NCBI GenBank assembly: GCA_019418305.1
Contig: DYCA01000041.1
Span: forward strand, 2,627-14,034
DNA: 11,408 bases
Direction: 5' to 3'
From: Clostridiales bacterium
GTDB taxonomy: Bacteria > Bacillota > Clostridia > Oscillospirales > Butyricicoccaceae
Shown: piece after piece, positions 6,468 through 11,408 of the stretch
How the letters are laid out: each line of letters opens with the position of its first letter
Position numbering within the stretch: position 1 is the first letter of the stretch
Translations under genes and position numbers: made by a program
The notes under the pieces: model-generated
Told to the model about the DNA's origin: nothing
Database searches by the model: none
The model's input: only the letters and a program-made list of their open reading frames with translations

Positions 6468-7481
6468 TTACTCACCCAGATAGCTCTTCAGAGTATCCAG
6501 ACGCTCCTGTGCGTTGTCCTTGGTAACAACAGAGCAGCCAGAGTCAACGAACTCAGCCGGAGTCTCGCCGTTCAGAGCGGATACAGCGGTCTCAACTGCC
6601 TTGTAGCCCATGTCATAAGCTTCCTGTGCAACGGACATGGTCTCTTCACCGTTCAGGATAGCGGTGCAAGCGGACTGGATGCCGTCGAAGCCAACAAAGA
6701 TGGTGTTGGCATAAGCCTCGTTGCTCTTAGCAGCGCGTGCAGCTGCCATTGCCATATCGTCGTTGTTGCAAACGATGATTGCAATGCCTTCCGGATGGTT
6801 CTGCATGATAGCTTCCATGGAGTTTGCAGCCTTGTCGGCAACAGCGTCAGCGTACTGGATTTCGTCAGCAAGGAAGGTGCCGCCGGCCTCTTCGATGCCC
6901 TTCTGGTAACCGGTCAGACGAGCGGTAGCGGTGCCGTCGCCCTGTACGCCGGAGATTGCGATTGCCTTGATTTCGGTCCAGCCGGCTGCCTGAGCAGCTT
7001 CAACAGCAGCTTTGCCGCCCATTGCAGCAGCTTCTTCGTTACCGGTGCCTACGAAAGACAAAACTTCCGGAGCGTCGATATCGGTATCAACCGCGATAAT
7101 CGGAGCTTCCTGACCAGCGATCAGAGTCTTAACCAGATCAGCCTGCAGCGGAGCGATGACGAAAGCGTCATATTCGCCGGAGTTCAGGTCAGTCTCAATC
7201 ATGTTCTGCTGCTCGTCGTAAGCGGTTTCAGAGGAAGCGCCCTTAACGGTAACCTTAACGTCCGGGTTATCAGCCATGTACGCTTCAGCGCCGGCCTGAA
7301 CGTAGCCCCAGTACTCGGAAGCCGTGGTCTTCAGGATGACGTCGATGGAGTAGCCTTCGCCGCTGGACTCGCCAGTGGACTCGCCAGTGGTGTCACCGGT
7401 GGAGTTGGTGTTGCTGCCGCAAGCTGCAAGGCTTGCACACATAGCGCCTGCGAGTAACATTGCCAGTAGTCTCTTCTTCAT
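6468..7481 (-). CDS. Sugar ABC transporter substrate-binding lipoprotein (Peripla_BP_4), probable inositol-binding
   Basis: A 337-residue extracytoplasmic receptor. The N-terminus MKKRLLAMLLAGAMCASLAAC is a lipoprotein signal with lipobox LAAC and lipidated Cys21. A Gly/Ser/Thr/Glu-rich linker follows (about 22-44), then a type I periplasmic-binding fold: SEYWGYVQAGAEAYM, FVIAPLQADLV, APIIAVDTDID, FVGTGNEEAA, GTATARLTGYQKGI, VCNNDDMAMAA and FVGFDG are typical of the ribose/galactose/inositol branch. The Trp in the first binding loop and the Asp residues in VDTD and FDG are likely ligand contacts. The start is set by the signal peptide and by AAGGAGAGAGG upstream; a possible in-frame extension to 7631 is rejected because it would bury the signal peptide. 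It is first in the importer operon with a leader of about 155 bases. Inositol as ligand is inferred from the neighbours. Confidence 0.93.
   Translation of the reverse strand: MKKRLLAMLLAGAMCASLAACGSNTNSTGDTTGESTGESSGEGYSIDVILKTTASEYWGYVQAGAEAYMADNPDVKVTVKGASSETAYDEQQNMIETDLNSGEYDAFVIAPLQADLVKTLIAGQEAPIIAVDTDIDAPEVLSFVGTGNEEAAAMGGKAAVEAAQAAGWTEIKAIAISGVQGDGTATARLTGYQKGIEEAGGTFLADEIQYADAVADKAANSMEAIMQNHPEGIAIIVCNNDDMAMAAARAAKSNEAYANTIFVGFDGIQSACTAILNGEETMSVAQEAYDMGYKAVETAVSALNGETPAEFVDSGCSVVTKDNAQERLDTLKSYLGE
7364..7399 (-). repeat. 12-base tandem repeat in the lipoprotein linker
   Basis: TGGACTCGCCAG occurs twice head to tail (7364-7375, 7376-7387), followed by a diverged third unit to 7399. 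In the gene it encodes a repeated four-residue pattern (TGES, TGES, and TGDT-like) in the flexible tether. Copy number changes would keep the frame and only alter linker length. Confidence 0.7.
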
Positions 7482-7564
7482 GATAAAACCTCTCTCCTTT
7501 TTTTGCGCAGGAGGCAAATGCGGTTCGGGGATTCCGGTGGCCGAAAAGGAAGATATCCCTTGCG

Positions 7565-7580
7565 GCAAACCCGCGTTTGC
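7565..7580. promoter_or_regulatory. Operator-like dyad GCAAAC-N4-GTTTGC
   Basis: A 16-base exact inverted repeat with 6-base arms around CCGC, directly after the left copy of the 15-base repeat. The symmetry and size fit LacI/GalR-type operators, which often control sugar and inositol loci. It lies within the leader of the importer mRNA. Confidence 0.45.
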
Positions 7581-7596
7581 TCGCTGCTCTTCGTGT

Positions 7597-7617
7597 TGTC
7601 CTGCCATATGTAGGACA
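7597..7617. promoter_or_regulatory. Dyad TGTCCT-N9-AGGACA
   Basis: Exact 6-base arms with a spacer that includes CATATG. It lies 20 to 40 bases downstream of the predicted start of the importer transcript, so it could be an operator or a small leader hairpin. Confidence 0.35.
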
Positions 7618-7620
7618 CTG

Positions 7621-7636
7621 GAACGCTCCAACGTTC
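7621..7636. promoter_or_regulatory. Operator-like dyad at the start of the importer transcript
   Basis: GAACG-CTCCAA-CGTTC, with partial symmetry extending outward (CTGGAACG / CGTTCTGG). It begins about 8 bases downstream of the -10 box of the importer promoter, at roughly +1 to +16, the classic place for a repressor site. The regulator is not in the window. Confidence 0.5.
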
Positions 7637-7643
7637 TGGTAAT

Positions 7644-7672
7644 ATTTTAATGCATCTGTGGTGCTTTGACAA
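7644..7672 (-). promoter_or_regulatory. Sigma-A promoter of the ABC importer operon
   Basis: On the minus strand TTGTCA (7667-7672) and TAAAAT (7644-7649) are separated by exactly 17 bases. The predicted transcript begins near 7637 and has a leader of about 155 bases before the lipoprotein gene. Confidence 0.75.
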
Positions 7673-7719
7673 GAGTTTGTTGTTATTTTTGTCGGTAATA
7701 GCGAGTTGGTCACGGGTTG

Positions 7720-7739
7720 CTTTGTGCAGGTTCACAAAG
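7720..7739. promoter_or_regulatory. Inverted repeat CTTTGTG-N6-CACAAAG
   Basis: A 20-base exact inverted repeat with 7-base arms, about 50 bases upstream of the importer -35 box. It resembles Crp/Fnr sites in bases but its spacing is 2 bases shorter than TGTGA-N6-TCACA. It could be an activator site for the importer promoter. Confidence 0.45.
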
Positions 7740-7746
7740 AATGGTT

Positions 7747-7761
7747 TTGCAAACGGAAAAC
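7747..7761. promoter_or_regulatory. cre-like (CcpA) or LacI-family site
   Basis: TTGCAAACGGAAAAC matches the catabolite-responsive element pattern WTGNAANCGNWNNCW at all but one fixed position. It contains the palindromic core TTTGCAAA when one base upstream is included. It lies upstream of both divergent promoters. CcpA control is inferred, not shown. Confidence 0.35.
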
Positions 7762-7781
7762 ATAGGGTGTGCATTGTGCAA

Positions 7782-7807
7782 AAATTTCATTTATGGGTAA
7801 ATTTCAT
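7782..7807. repeat. Pair of AAATTTCAT direct repeats, 17-base period
   Basis: AAATTTCAT occurs at 7782-7790 and 7799-7807. Direct repeats with this kind of period, upstream of a promoter, are common for AraC-type or response regulator sites. They lie about 55 to 80 bases upstream of the plus-strand -35 box. Confidence 0.3.
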
Positions 7808-7860
7808 GAGGAAATCAGGGGAAAAGTATGTCTAATTTGGGCATATTTTGGAGATATCCC

Positions 7861-7890
7861 TTGCGGGTGAAGGTTACAGTGTGGTAAAAT
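7861..7890 (+). promoter_or_regulatory. Predicted promoter of the TIM-barrel gene
   Basis: TTGCGG (7861-7866) and TAAAAT (7885-7890) are 18 bases apart. The -35 box lies in the right copy of the 15-base repeat. The transcript would start near 7897, with a leader of about 30 bases carrying the ribosome site AGGGGAGAGGG. Confidence 0.55.
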
Positions 7891-7925
7891 TATAGCAAAT
7901 CTAACTAGGGGAGAGGGATTATCGC

Positions 7926-8855
7926 ATGAAGCTGGCAATCAAGACCTGTACGTTGGATATGCCATATGAAAAAATGCTGGACTTTTGTGTGGAGCAGCGC
8001 ATCGCGGCGATTGAAATCGGAACGGGAAACTGGTCGGGCGCACCGCATTGTGATTTGGATTTATTGGTTGGTGACCGGACTGTGCGGGAGAAGTGGTACG
8101 ACGCTATGCGCGCCAGAGGTTTGGAACTGTGTGCGCTGAACTGTTCTGGCAACCCGCTGGCCTATGAAAAGGAAATGGACGTGACGAAAAAGACCTTTGC
8201 GCTGGCGCAGATGCTGGGGGTGAAGAAAATCGTCATGATGAGCGGTTTGCCGGCTGGCTGCAAAGGAGATAAAACGCCGGTTTGGATTACCACATCCTGG
8301 CCGCCGGAGACGCAGGAGATTTTGGCATATCAATGGGATGAGGTCGCGATTCCCGCATGGAAGGAAATTGTCAAGATGGCGGAGGACTGCGGTATTGAGA
8401 AGATTGCGCTGGAAAACCACGGTATGCAGCTCGTCTACAATCCGGAGACCTGTCTGCGGCTGCGCGAGGCGGTCGGCCCGATGGTTGGTATGAATCTGGA
8501 CCCCTCGCATCTGTTCTGGATGGGCGGCGACCCGATCGAGGCAGCGAGAGTGCTCGGTGAGCACGGCGCTATCTATCATGTACACGGAAAGGACTCCCGT
8601 CCGGAGCGCCGCTACTGGCAGCCGAACGGCATGCTCGATACCAAGCCGATTGACGCCTTTGCAAAGCGGGCATGGAATTATGTTGCGGTTGGCGCGGGAC
8701 ATGACGCCAAGTGGTGGAAGGAATTCTTCTCAGTGGTGCGTATGTCGGGGTATGATGATGAGATTTCTCTGGAAATGGAGGATCTGACGCTCTCCATGCT
8801 GGATGGACATCTGGCCAGCCTGCATGTTCTGCGCGAAGCGTTGAATATTGAGTAA
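7926..8855 (+). CDS. TIM-barrel sugar isomerase/epimerase/dehydratase family protein (AP_endonuc_2 fold), inosose-acting candidate
   Basis: A 309-residue cytosolic enzyme of the xylose-isomerase-like TIM-barrel superfamily, which includes IolE (inosose dehydratase), IolI (inosose isomerase), and tagatose 3-epimerases. Likely metal ligands are E163 in ALENHG, D192 and H195 in NLDPSHLFW, H218 or H220 in YHVHGKD, and E283 or E285 in SLEMED. RPERRYW and the WNYVAVGAGHD segment are further landmarks. It is not a close match to Bacillus IolI or IolE as I remember them, so the reaction is open. Relatives of this subfamily commonly sit beside Gfo/Idh/MocA dehydrogenases and act on the keto sugar these make. 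The ATG is preceded by GAGAGGG at 8 bases. It is monocistronic, divergent from the importer, and ended by the hairpin at 9011-9044. Confidence 0.85.
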   Translation: MKLAIKTCTLDMPYEKMLDFCVEQRIAAIEIGTGNWSGAPHCDLDLLVGDRTVREKWYDAMRARGLELCALNCSGNPLAYEKEMDVTKKTFALAQMLGVKKIVMMSGLPAGCKGDKTPVWITTSWPPETQEILAYQWDEVAIPAWKEIVKMAEDCGIEKIALENHGMQLVYNPETCLRLREAVGPMVGMNLDPSHLFWMGGDPIEAARVLGEHGAIYHVHGKDSRPERRYWQPNGMLDTKPIDAFAKRAWNYVAVGAGHDAKWWKEFFSVVRMSGYDDEISLEMEDLTLSMLDGHLASLHVLREALNIE

Positions 8856-9010
8856 GGAAAATTGTGCGGTCGATTTGACACGGACCGGAGCGGGGGTATC
8901 TCTGCTCGGGCTCGTATATAAGGATTCATCCGTGGTAAAACGCATACGCGTGGATAATCAGCTGCGTGCATAGTTCAAGGCTGACGGCTGCTTTCATAAT
9001 TGGAATAAAG

Positions 9011-9044
9011 AAAAAGTGCTGCCGAAAATTCGGCAGCACTTTTT
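9011..9044. terminator. Bidirectional rho-independent terminator
   Basis: AAAAAGTGCTGCCGAA pairs with TTCGGCAGCACTTTTT around a 2-base AA loop, a perfect 16-bp stem with an A-run and T-run. It serves the plus-strand TIM-barrel gene and the minus-strand small gene, whose stop codon begins where the stem ends. The 155 bases from 8856 to 9010 hold nothing else I can support. Confidence 0.95.
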
Positions 9045-9217
9045 TAATCGTTCTGATGCATCAACATCTCGGCATATCCCTGCAGCTCTGCCTGGGAGTG
9101 GACGCAGTCGCCGCGCTCAATAATCATGCGGCGGACATGAGACGGCAGCAGGGAGAAATAGGCGTGTGCAGAACGATTGATGGCCAGCATTTCCGTCAAA
9201 TTGTGATATCGATTCAT
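9044..9217 (-). CDS. Small conserved-looking protein of unknown function, 57 residues
   Basis: The frame begins MNRYHNLTEMLAINRSAHAY and contains FSLLPSHVRRMIIERGD and SQAELQGYAEML, ending HQND. The pattern (a Ser/Ala-Tyr-Phe, then LPxxVR.MI..RG, then a Ser, then ELxxYAE) resembles a class of short clostridial proteins in which a 'SLPxxVRxxI' segment precedes 'ELxxYAExL'; this is from memory and the function is not known. Predicted to be mostly helical and soluble, with no signal or membrane segment. AGAGGTG lies 7 bases before the ATG. It starts 30 bases after the stop of the upstream wall hydrolase gene and its stop codon abuts the terminator, so the two genes most likely form one operon. 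It is too short for many gene finders. Confidence 0.8.
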   Translation of the reverse strand: MNRYHNLTEMLAINRSAHAYFSLLPSHVRRMIIERGDCVHSQAELQGYAEMLMHQND

Positions 9218-9246
9218 GTAAATTCACCTCTGTTTCAGTATCGCCT

Positions 9247-11193
9247 TCAGCAGGCAAGAATATTCTCCAGAATGTTAAGGATTTTCACACCATAATCCGC
9301 GCCAGCCGCCCAGCCGTATCCCTGTGGATTTTCCTGTATACCAAGATACTGCACTGTAGGAGCAGCGCCGCGTGTGACAAGCGAAAAGCGCGGGTCAATT
9401 ACCGGATTTTTTAAAGGAGATTTGTTGGCATATGCTTTCAGATGCTGTACCTGCGCTCGGATGCCAAGCTGCGGCGTATCGAACGAAGCGCCGAGCATGC
9501 CGTTATCCAAAACGCCAAGCCCGCAAAAGTTATTCTGCTCCAGTTTGACGGCGCTGTCCTTGAAGGTAAAGTTGCCTGTTTCGAGACAGGACTGCGCAAA
9601 CGCAATGTCGCCGCGGATGCCTTCAGCTTGTCCTTCGGATAGATAATAGGGAATCATATCAATAACGGACTGCGGCACATTGGGATTGACCTTTTTAATA
9701 TAGGTCTGCATCTGCTGAGCGGTAGCCTGCGCGGTTCCGGATATATTGGTATAAGTAAAATATTTATCGACCGTTGCGGTACGAACATTATAGTAGGAGG
9801 CGCCGGGGCGCATGACCTGAGTCAAAAGCAAAGTGGAGCCGGGATTCAGATCGATGAAACGATAATCGTCCAGCGAGTGGAGCTTATTGCCTTTGGTGAA
9901 ATCAAATACCGCCCATTGTCCGTTGACATAGACGATGTTCCACGCGGTGGACCAGCTTCGGGCCAGAAATGCTGGGATGCCTGCTTCCGAGAACATCCAG
10001 TCTGCTGCAGCTGCCAGTGAACGCGCGCTGACACTGCCGGTTTTGTTATATGCCTTGACCCAGGATGCGCTGCCGCCGGTACGGAACTCCCGTTGCAGCA
10101 GCTGATAAATATAGGTAACACGCTCGTCGTCCGTGGTCAGGGCGGACAGCTTGGCCATTTCGGTGGAGAAATACTGCTTGGCTGCGGTGTAATCGGATGC
10201 TGTTACTCCGTCGGTGAGCGTAAATGTATCGGTCAGGGAAGGACGGCTGCGCGCATCGCGTGAATACCCATTGGCAACTGTAACACTGCTTAAAGAAGTG
10301 GGCTTTGTGCCGAGATAGGCGTTTGCCATAGCCTGAAAATCGGCTTGGAGCATGTTCTTGTCGGGATTATCAAATAGATTGGAATCGGCAAGTGCGGTAA
10401 GACTGCCGGAATATTGCGGTGTCGCAGAGGCAGTGGAGTTGGTTAGAGCAGCGGTGAGCTTGTCCGCCCAGTAAAGATTGCTGCGATACAGCGTGTTGCC
10501 GGATGAAGCGTACAGGGGAGCGCCTTTGACTGCGCGGAGCTGACTGATTAAATCACGCCAGTCGGCTGTGGAATCTCCGGTTACAACAGAAGCGTATCGG
10601 CTTGCAGTAGCGGAAAAGGAGGAGGCAGGCAAAACTCGCAGGTTGTTGGCTAAATCGTTCATTGCCGCAGACCACATGGTTTCCTCCGCGTAAGGATAAG
10701 CGGCATATGCAGTGATGCGTCGATTGTCATAGTTGTAAGCGACGCCGAAATCAACAAGCTTACCCAGTGCACGCAAACCAATATAATTGTTACCTTTAAT
10801 ATTATATACGGTAGGCGAGATGGGCGAGCCGTTTAAATAAAGAGTTTGACGCGTGACAATGGCAGGAGCCGGAGCGGTAGCGGTGTTTTGTATGGTGCTG
10901 CTTTCTCCGGACGCAGGAATGTAGGCTTCGTTGGGAGTGATGTGAACGGCATTAGCAGCGCTGTCGTATGTAACACCGAAATCCAACAGGCGGCCTAAGT
11001 CACGCAGCTTAAAATAAGTATTTCCGTCGATATTGTATATGGTAGGGTCAGCAAAATGACCTGCCGCATCCGACAGAGTTGTGCTGACATAAAAGGTCTG
11101 GCCGCCGGTAGCAGCAGGGAGTGCGTTGACCGCGGATGCAGAACAACCGAGAGCAGCGATACTCAGTGCAGTACAGAATAGGCGTTTAAGCAT
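9247..11193 (-). CDS. Secreted glucosaminidase-type cell-wall hydrolase with two stalk domains and a degenerate transglutaminase-like domain
   Basis: A 648-residue exported protein. Residues 1 to about 25 form a signal peptide (MLKRLFCTALSIAALGCSAS); LGC is a poor lipobox. Two copper-amine-oxidase-N-like stalk repeats follow at about 34-88 and 117-163, with matching cores PTIYNIDGNTYFKLRDLG and PTVYNIKGNNYIGLRALG, each ending in LLDFGV or LVDFGV. About 340-435 has a transglutaminase-like pattern ending EAGIPAFL, STAWNIVYVNGQW and FDFT, but the Cys and His positions are Ala390 and Thr416; only D431 remains. The last 130 residues are a Glucosaminidase domain (LytG/AcmA class): IRGDIAFAQSCLETGNF with probable catalytic E538, then QNNFCGLG and a segment rich in Gly-Tyr ending GADYGVKILNILENIL. 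It should cut the sugar chain of peptidoglycan. GGAGG lies 5 bases before the ATG. First gene of a two-gene operon. Confidence 0.88.
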   Translation of the reverse strand: MLKRLFCTALSIAALGCSASAVNALPAATGGQTFYVSTTLSDAAGHFADPTIYNIDGNTYFKLRDLGRLLDFGVTYDSAANAVHITPNEAYIPASGESSTIQNTATAPAPAIVTRQTLYLNGSPISPTVYNIKGNNYIGLRALGKLVDFGVAYNYDNRRITAYAAYPYAEETMWSAAMNDLANNLRVLPASSFSATASRYASVVTGDSTADWRDLISQLRAVKGAPLYASSGNTLYRSNLYWADKLTAALTNSTASATPQYSGSLTALADSNLFDNPDKNMLQADFQAMANAYLGTKPTSLSSVTVANGYSRDARSRPSLTDTFTLTDGVTASDYTAAKQYFSTEMAKLSALTTDDERVTYIYQLLQREFRTGGSASWVKAYNKTGSVSARSLAAAADWMFSEAGIPAFLARSWSTAWNIVYVNGQWAVFDFTKGNKLHSLDDYRFIDLNPGSTLLLTQVMRPGASYYNVRTATVDKYFTYTNISGTAQATAQQMQTYIKKVNPNVPQSVIDMIPYYLSEGQAEGIRGDIAFAQSCLETGNFTFKDSAVKLEQNNFCGLGVLDNGMLGASFDTPQLGIRAQVQHLKAYANKSPLKNPVIDPRFSLVTRGAAPTVQYLGIQENPQGYGWAAGADYGVKILNILENILAC

Positions 11194-11229
11194 AGAATCC
11201 TCCAATGCGGGAAAAATGTGATTGCCGAA

Positions 11230-11264
11230 GCCACCAAACAGCAGGATGATAAGCATCTGGTGGC
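11230..11264 (-). promoter_or_regulatory. Leader hairpin upstream of the wall hydrolase gene
   Basis: GCCACCA (11230-11236) and TGGTGGC (11258-11264) form a 7-bp stem, with an inner GATG/CATC pair. It lies in the roughly 85-base leader of the wall hydrolase mRNA, 36 bases from the start codon. It does not match a riboswitch class I can recognise. Confidence 0.4.
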
Positions 11265-11283
11265 AACAGCAGATAATGGATGT

Positions 11284-11312
11284 ATTATACCACGGAATAA
11301 GTGGGGATTCAA
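11284..11312 (-). promoter_or_regulatory. Sigma-A promoter of the wall hydrolase operon
   Basis: On the minus strand TTGAAT (11307-11312) and TATAAT (11284-11289) are 17 bases apart, and the -10 is preceded by TGG, giving an extended -10 (TGNTATAAT). Transcription should begin near 11277. Confidence 0.85.
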
Positions 11313-11362
11313 ATGCAGTATATGGAGGTTTAGGGAAAAAGCAAAAAATATAGAAAAAGGTG

Positions 11363-11391
11363 TTGACAAAAGGCGTATGGGGTAGTATACT
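11363..11391 (+). promoter_or_regulatory. Near-consensus promoter firing out of the right edge
   Basis: TTGACA (11363-11368), 17 bases, TATACT (11386-11391): eleven of twelve box positions match the sigma-A consensus. An A-rich tract (11337-11358) just upstream could act as an UP element. Only 17 bases follow in the window, so the gene it drives is not visible. It is divergent from the wall hydrolase promoter. Confidence 0.88.
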
Positions 11392-11408
11392 AGTCAAGCT
11401 GCTTCGGT

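Larger units (their letters stand above)
7551..7866. repeat. Two exact copies of a 15-base direct repeat
   Basis: AGATATCCCTTGCGG is present at 7551-7565 and at 7852-7866 in the same orientation, 301 bases apart. The right copy overlaps the predicted -35 box TTGCGG of the plus-strand promoter; the left copy lies in the leader of the importer operon and abuts the GCAAAC dyad. A shared regulator site or DNA loop anchor is a plausible inference. Confidence 0.6.
7482..7925. promoter_or_regulatory. Divergent control region, 444 bases without a gene
   Basis: This stretch separates the importer operon (minus) from the TIM-barrel gene (plus). I see no supported reading frame or RNA gene in it. It holds one strong promoter in each direction, at least four inverted repeats, a cre-like site, a 9-base direct repeat pair and a 15-base direct repeat pair, all listed separately. 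AT-rich bases fill 7640-7890. Confidence 0.75.

Noticed and set aside
7482..7925. Riboswitch or small protein in the 444-base divergent region
   Set aside because: No known aptamer core recognised and no frame with a ribosome site and protein-like sequence; the repeats fit DNA-binding sites better.
8061..8702. Minus-strand open frame of 213 codons opposite the TIM-barrel gene
   Set aside because: Arg/Leu/His-rich shadow of a real gene with no ribosome site or motif.
8875..8900. TTGACA after the TIM-barrel gene, with the terminator downstream, as a small RNA gene
   Set aside because: The -35 is perfect but there is no acceptable -10 at 16 to 18 bases; only TATCTC is near.
11194..11397. N-terminal extension of the wall hydrolase to 11397
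   Set aside because: It would place the signal peptide inside the protein and overlap its own promoter; the ATG at 11193 has GGAGG.
1..11408. Mobile elements, CRISPR arrays, phage or defence genes
   Set aside because: No transposase, integrase, terminal repeats, regular spacer arrays or nuclease-type proteins are visible; the gene content is metabolic and housekeeping.

Overview
The window looks like the chromosome of an anaerobic Firmicute of the class Clostridia, possibly Oscillospirales. The reasons are an hrcA-grpE heat-shock operon start under a perfect CIRCE operator, AGGAGG-type ribosome binding sites, sigma-A type promoters, U-tract hairpin terminators, and a secreted cell-wall hydrolase with copper-amine-oxidase-type stalk domains. 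Base composition is balanced to slightly GC-rich. The genus is not determinable from this sequence alone.

Layout from left to right. (1) 1-1225, minus strand: the first 20 codons of grpE, then hrcA with its own promoter and CIRCE. (2) 1330-2551: a plus-strand Gfo/Idh/MocA dehydrogenase resembling scyllo-inositol dehydrogenase (IolX type), with its own promoter, followed by a long hairpin and a bidirectional terminator. (3) 2559-3563, minus: a second Gfo/Idh/MocA dehydrogenase, very like myo-inositol 2-dehydrogenase IolG. (4) 3718-7672, minus: a three-gene sugar ABC importer in the order lipoprotein binding protein, double ATPase, permease, with a promoter at the right and a terminator at the left. 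(5) 7482-7925: a 444-base divergent control region dense in inverted and direct repeats. (6) 7926-8855, plus: a TIM-barrel sugar isomerase/epimerase/dehydratase-type enzyme, closed by a bidirectional terminator. (7) 9044-11312, minus: a secreted, stalked N-acetylglucosaminidase-type protein with a degenerate transglutaminase-like domain, followed by a 57-residue conserved-looking small protein. (8) At the right edge, a near-consensus plus-strand promoter fires out of the window.

Regions 2-6 read as one cyclitol (inositol) uptake and first-step metabolism locus. The importer brings in the polyol, two NAD-dependent dehydrogenases of presumably different stereospecificity make or reduce the keto form (inosose), and the TIM-barrel enzyme acts on that keto form. 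The rest of the classical iol pathway (iolB, C, D, J) and any dedicated regulator are not here. The inositol assignment rests mainly on the strong IolG resemblance; for the other genes it is inference from context.

The points most worth a second look are the replacement of the expected catalytic Asp by Asn in the IolG-like enzyme, the operator-rich divergent region with a 15-base exact repeat, the inactive-looking transglutaminase domain in the wall hydrolase, the small gene next to it, and the Shine-Dalgarno sequence embedded in the CIRCE spacer. I did not find a clearly new defence or mobile system; there are no insertion sequences, CRISPR arrays, tRNA or rRNA genes.
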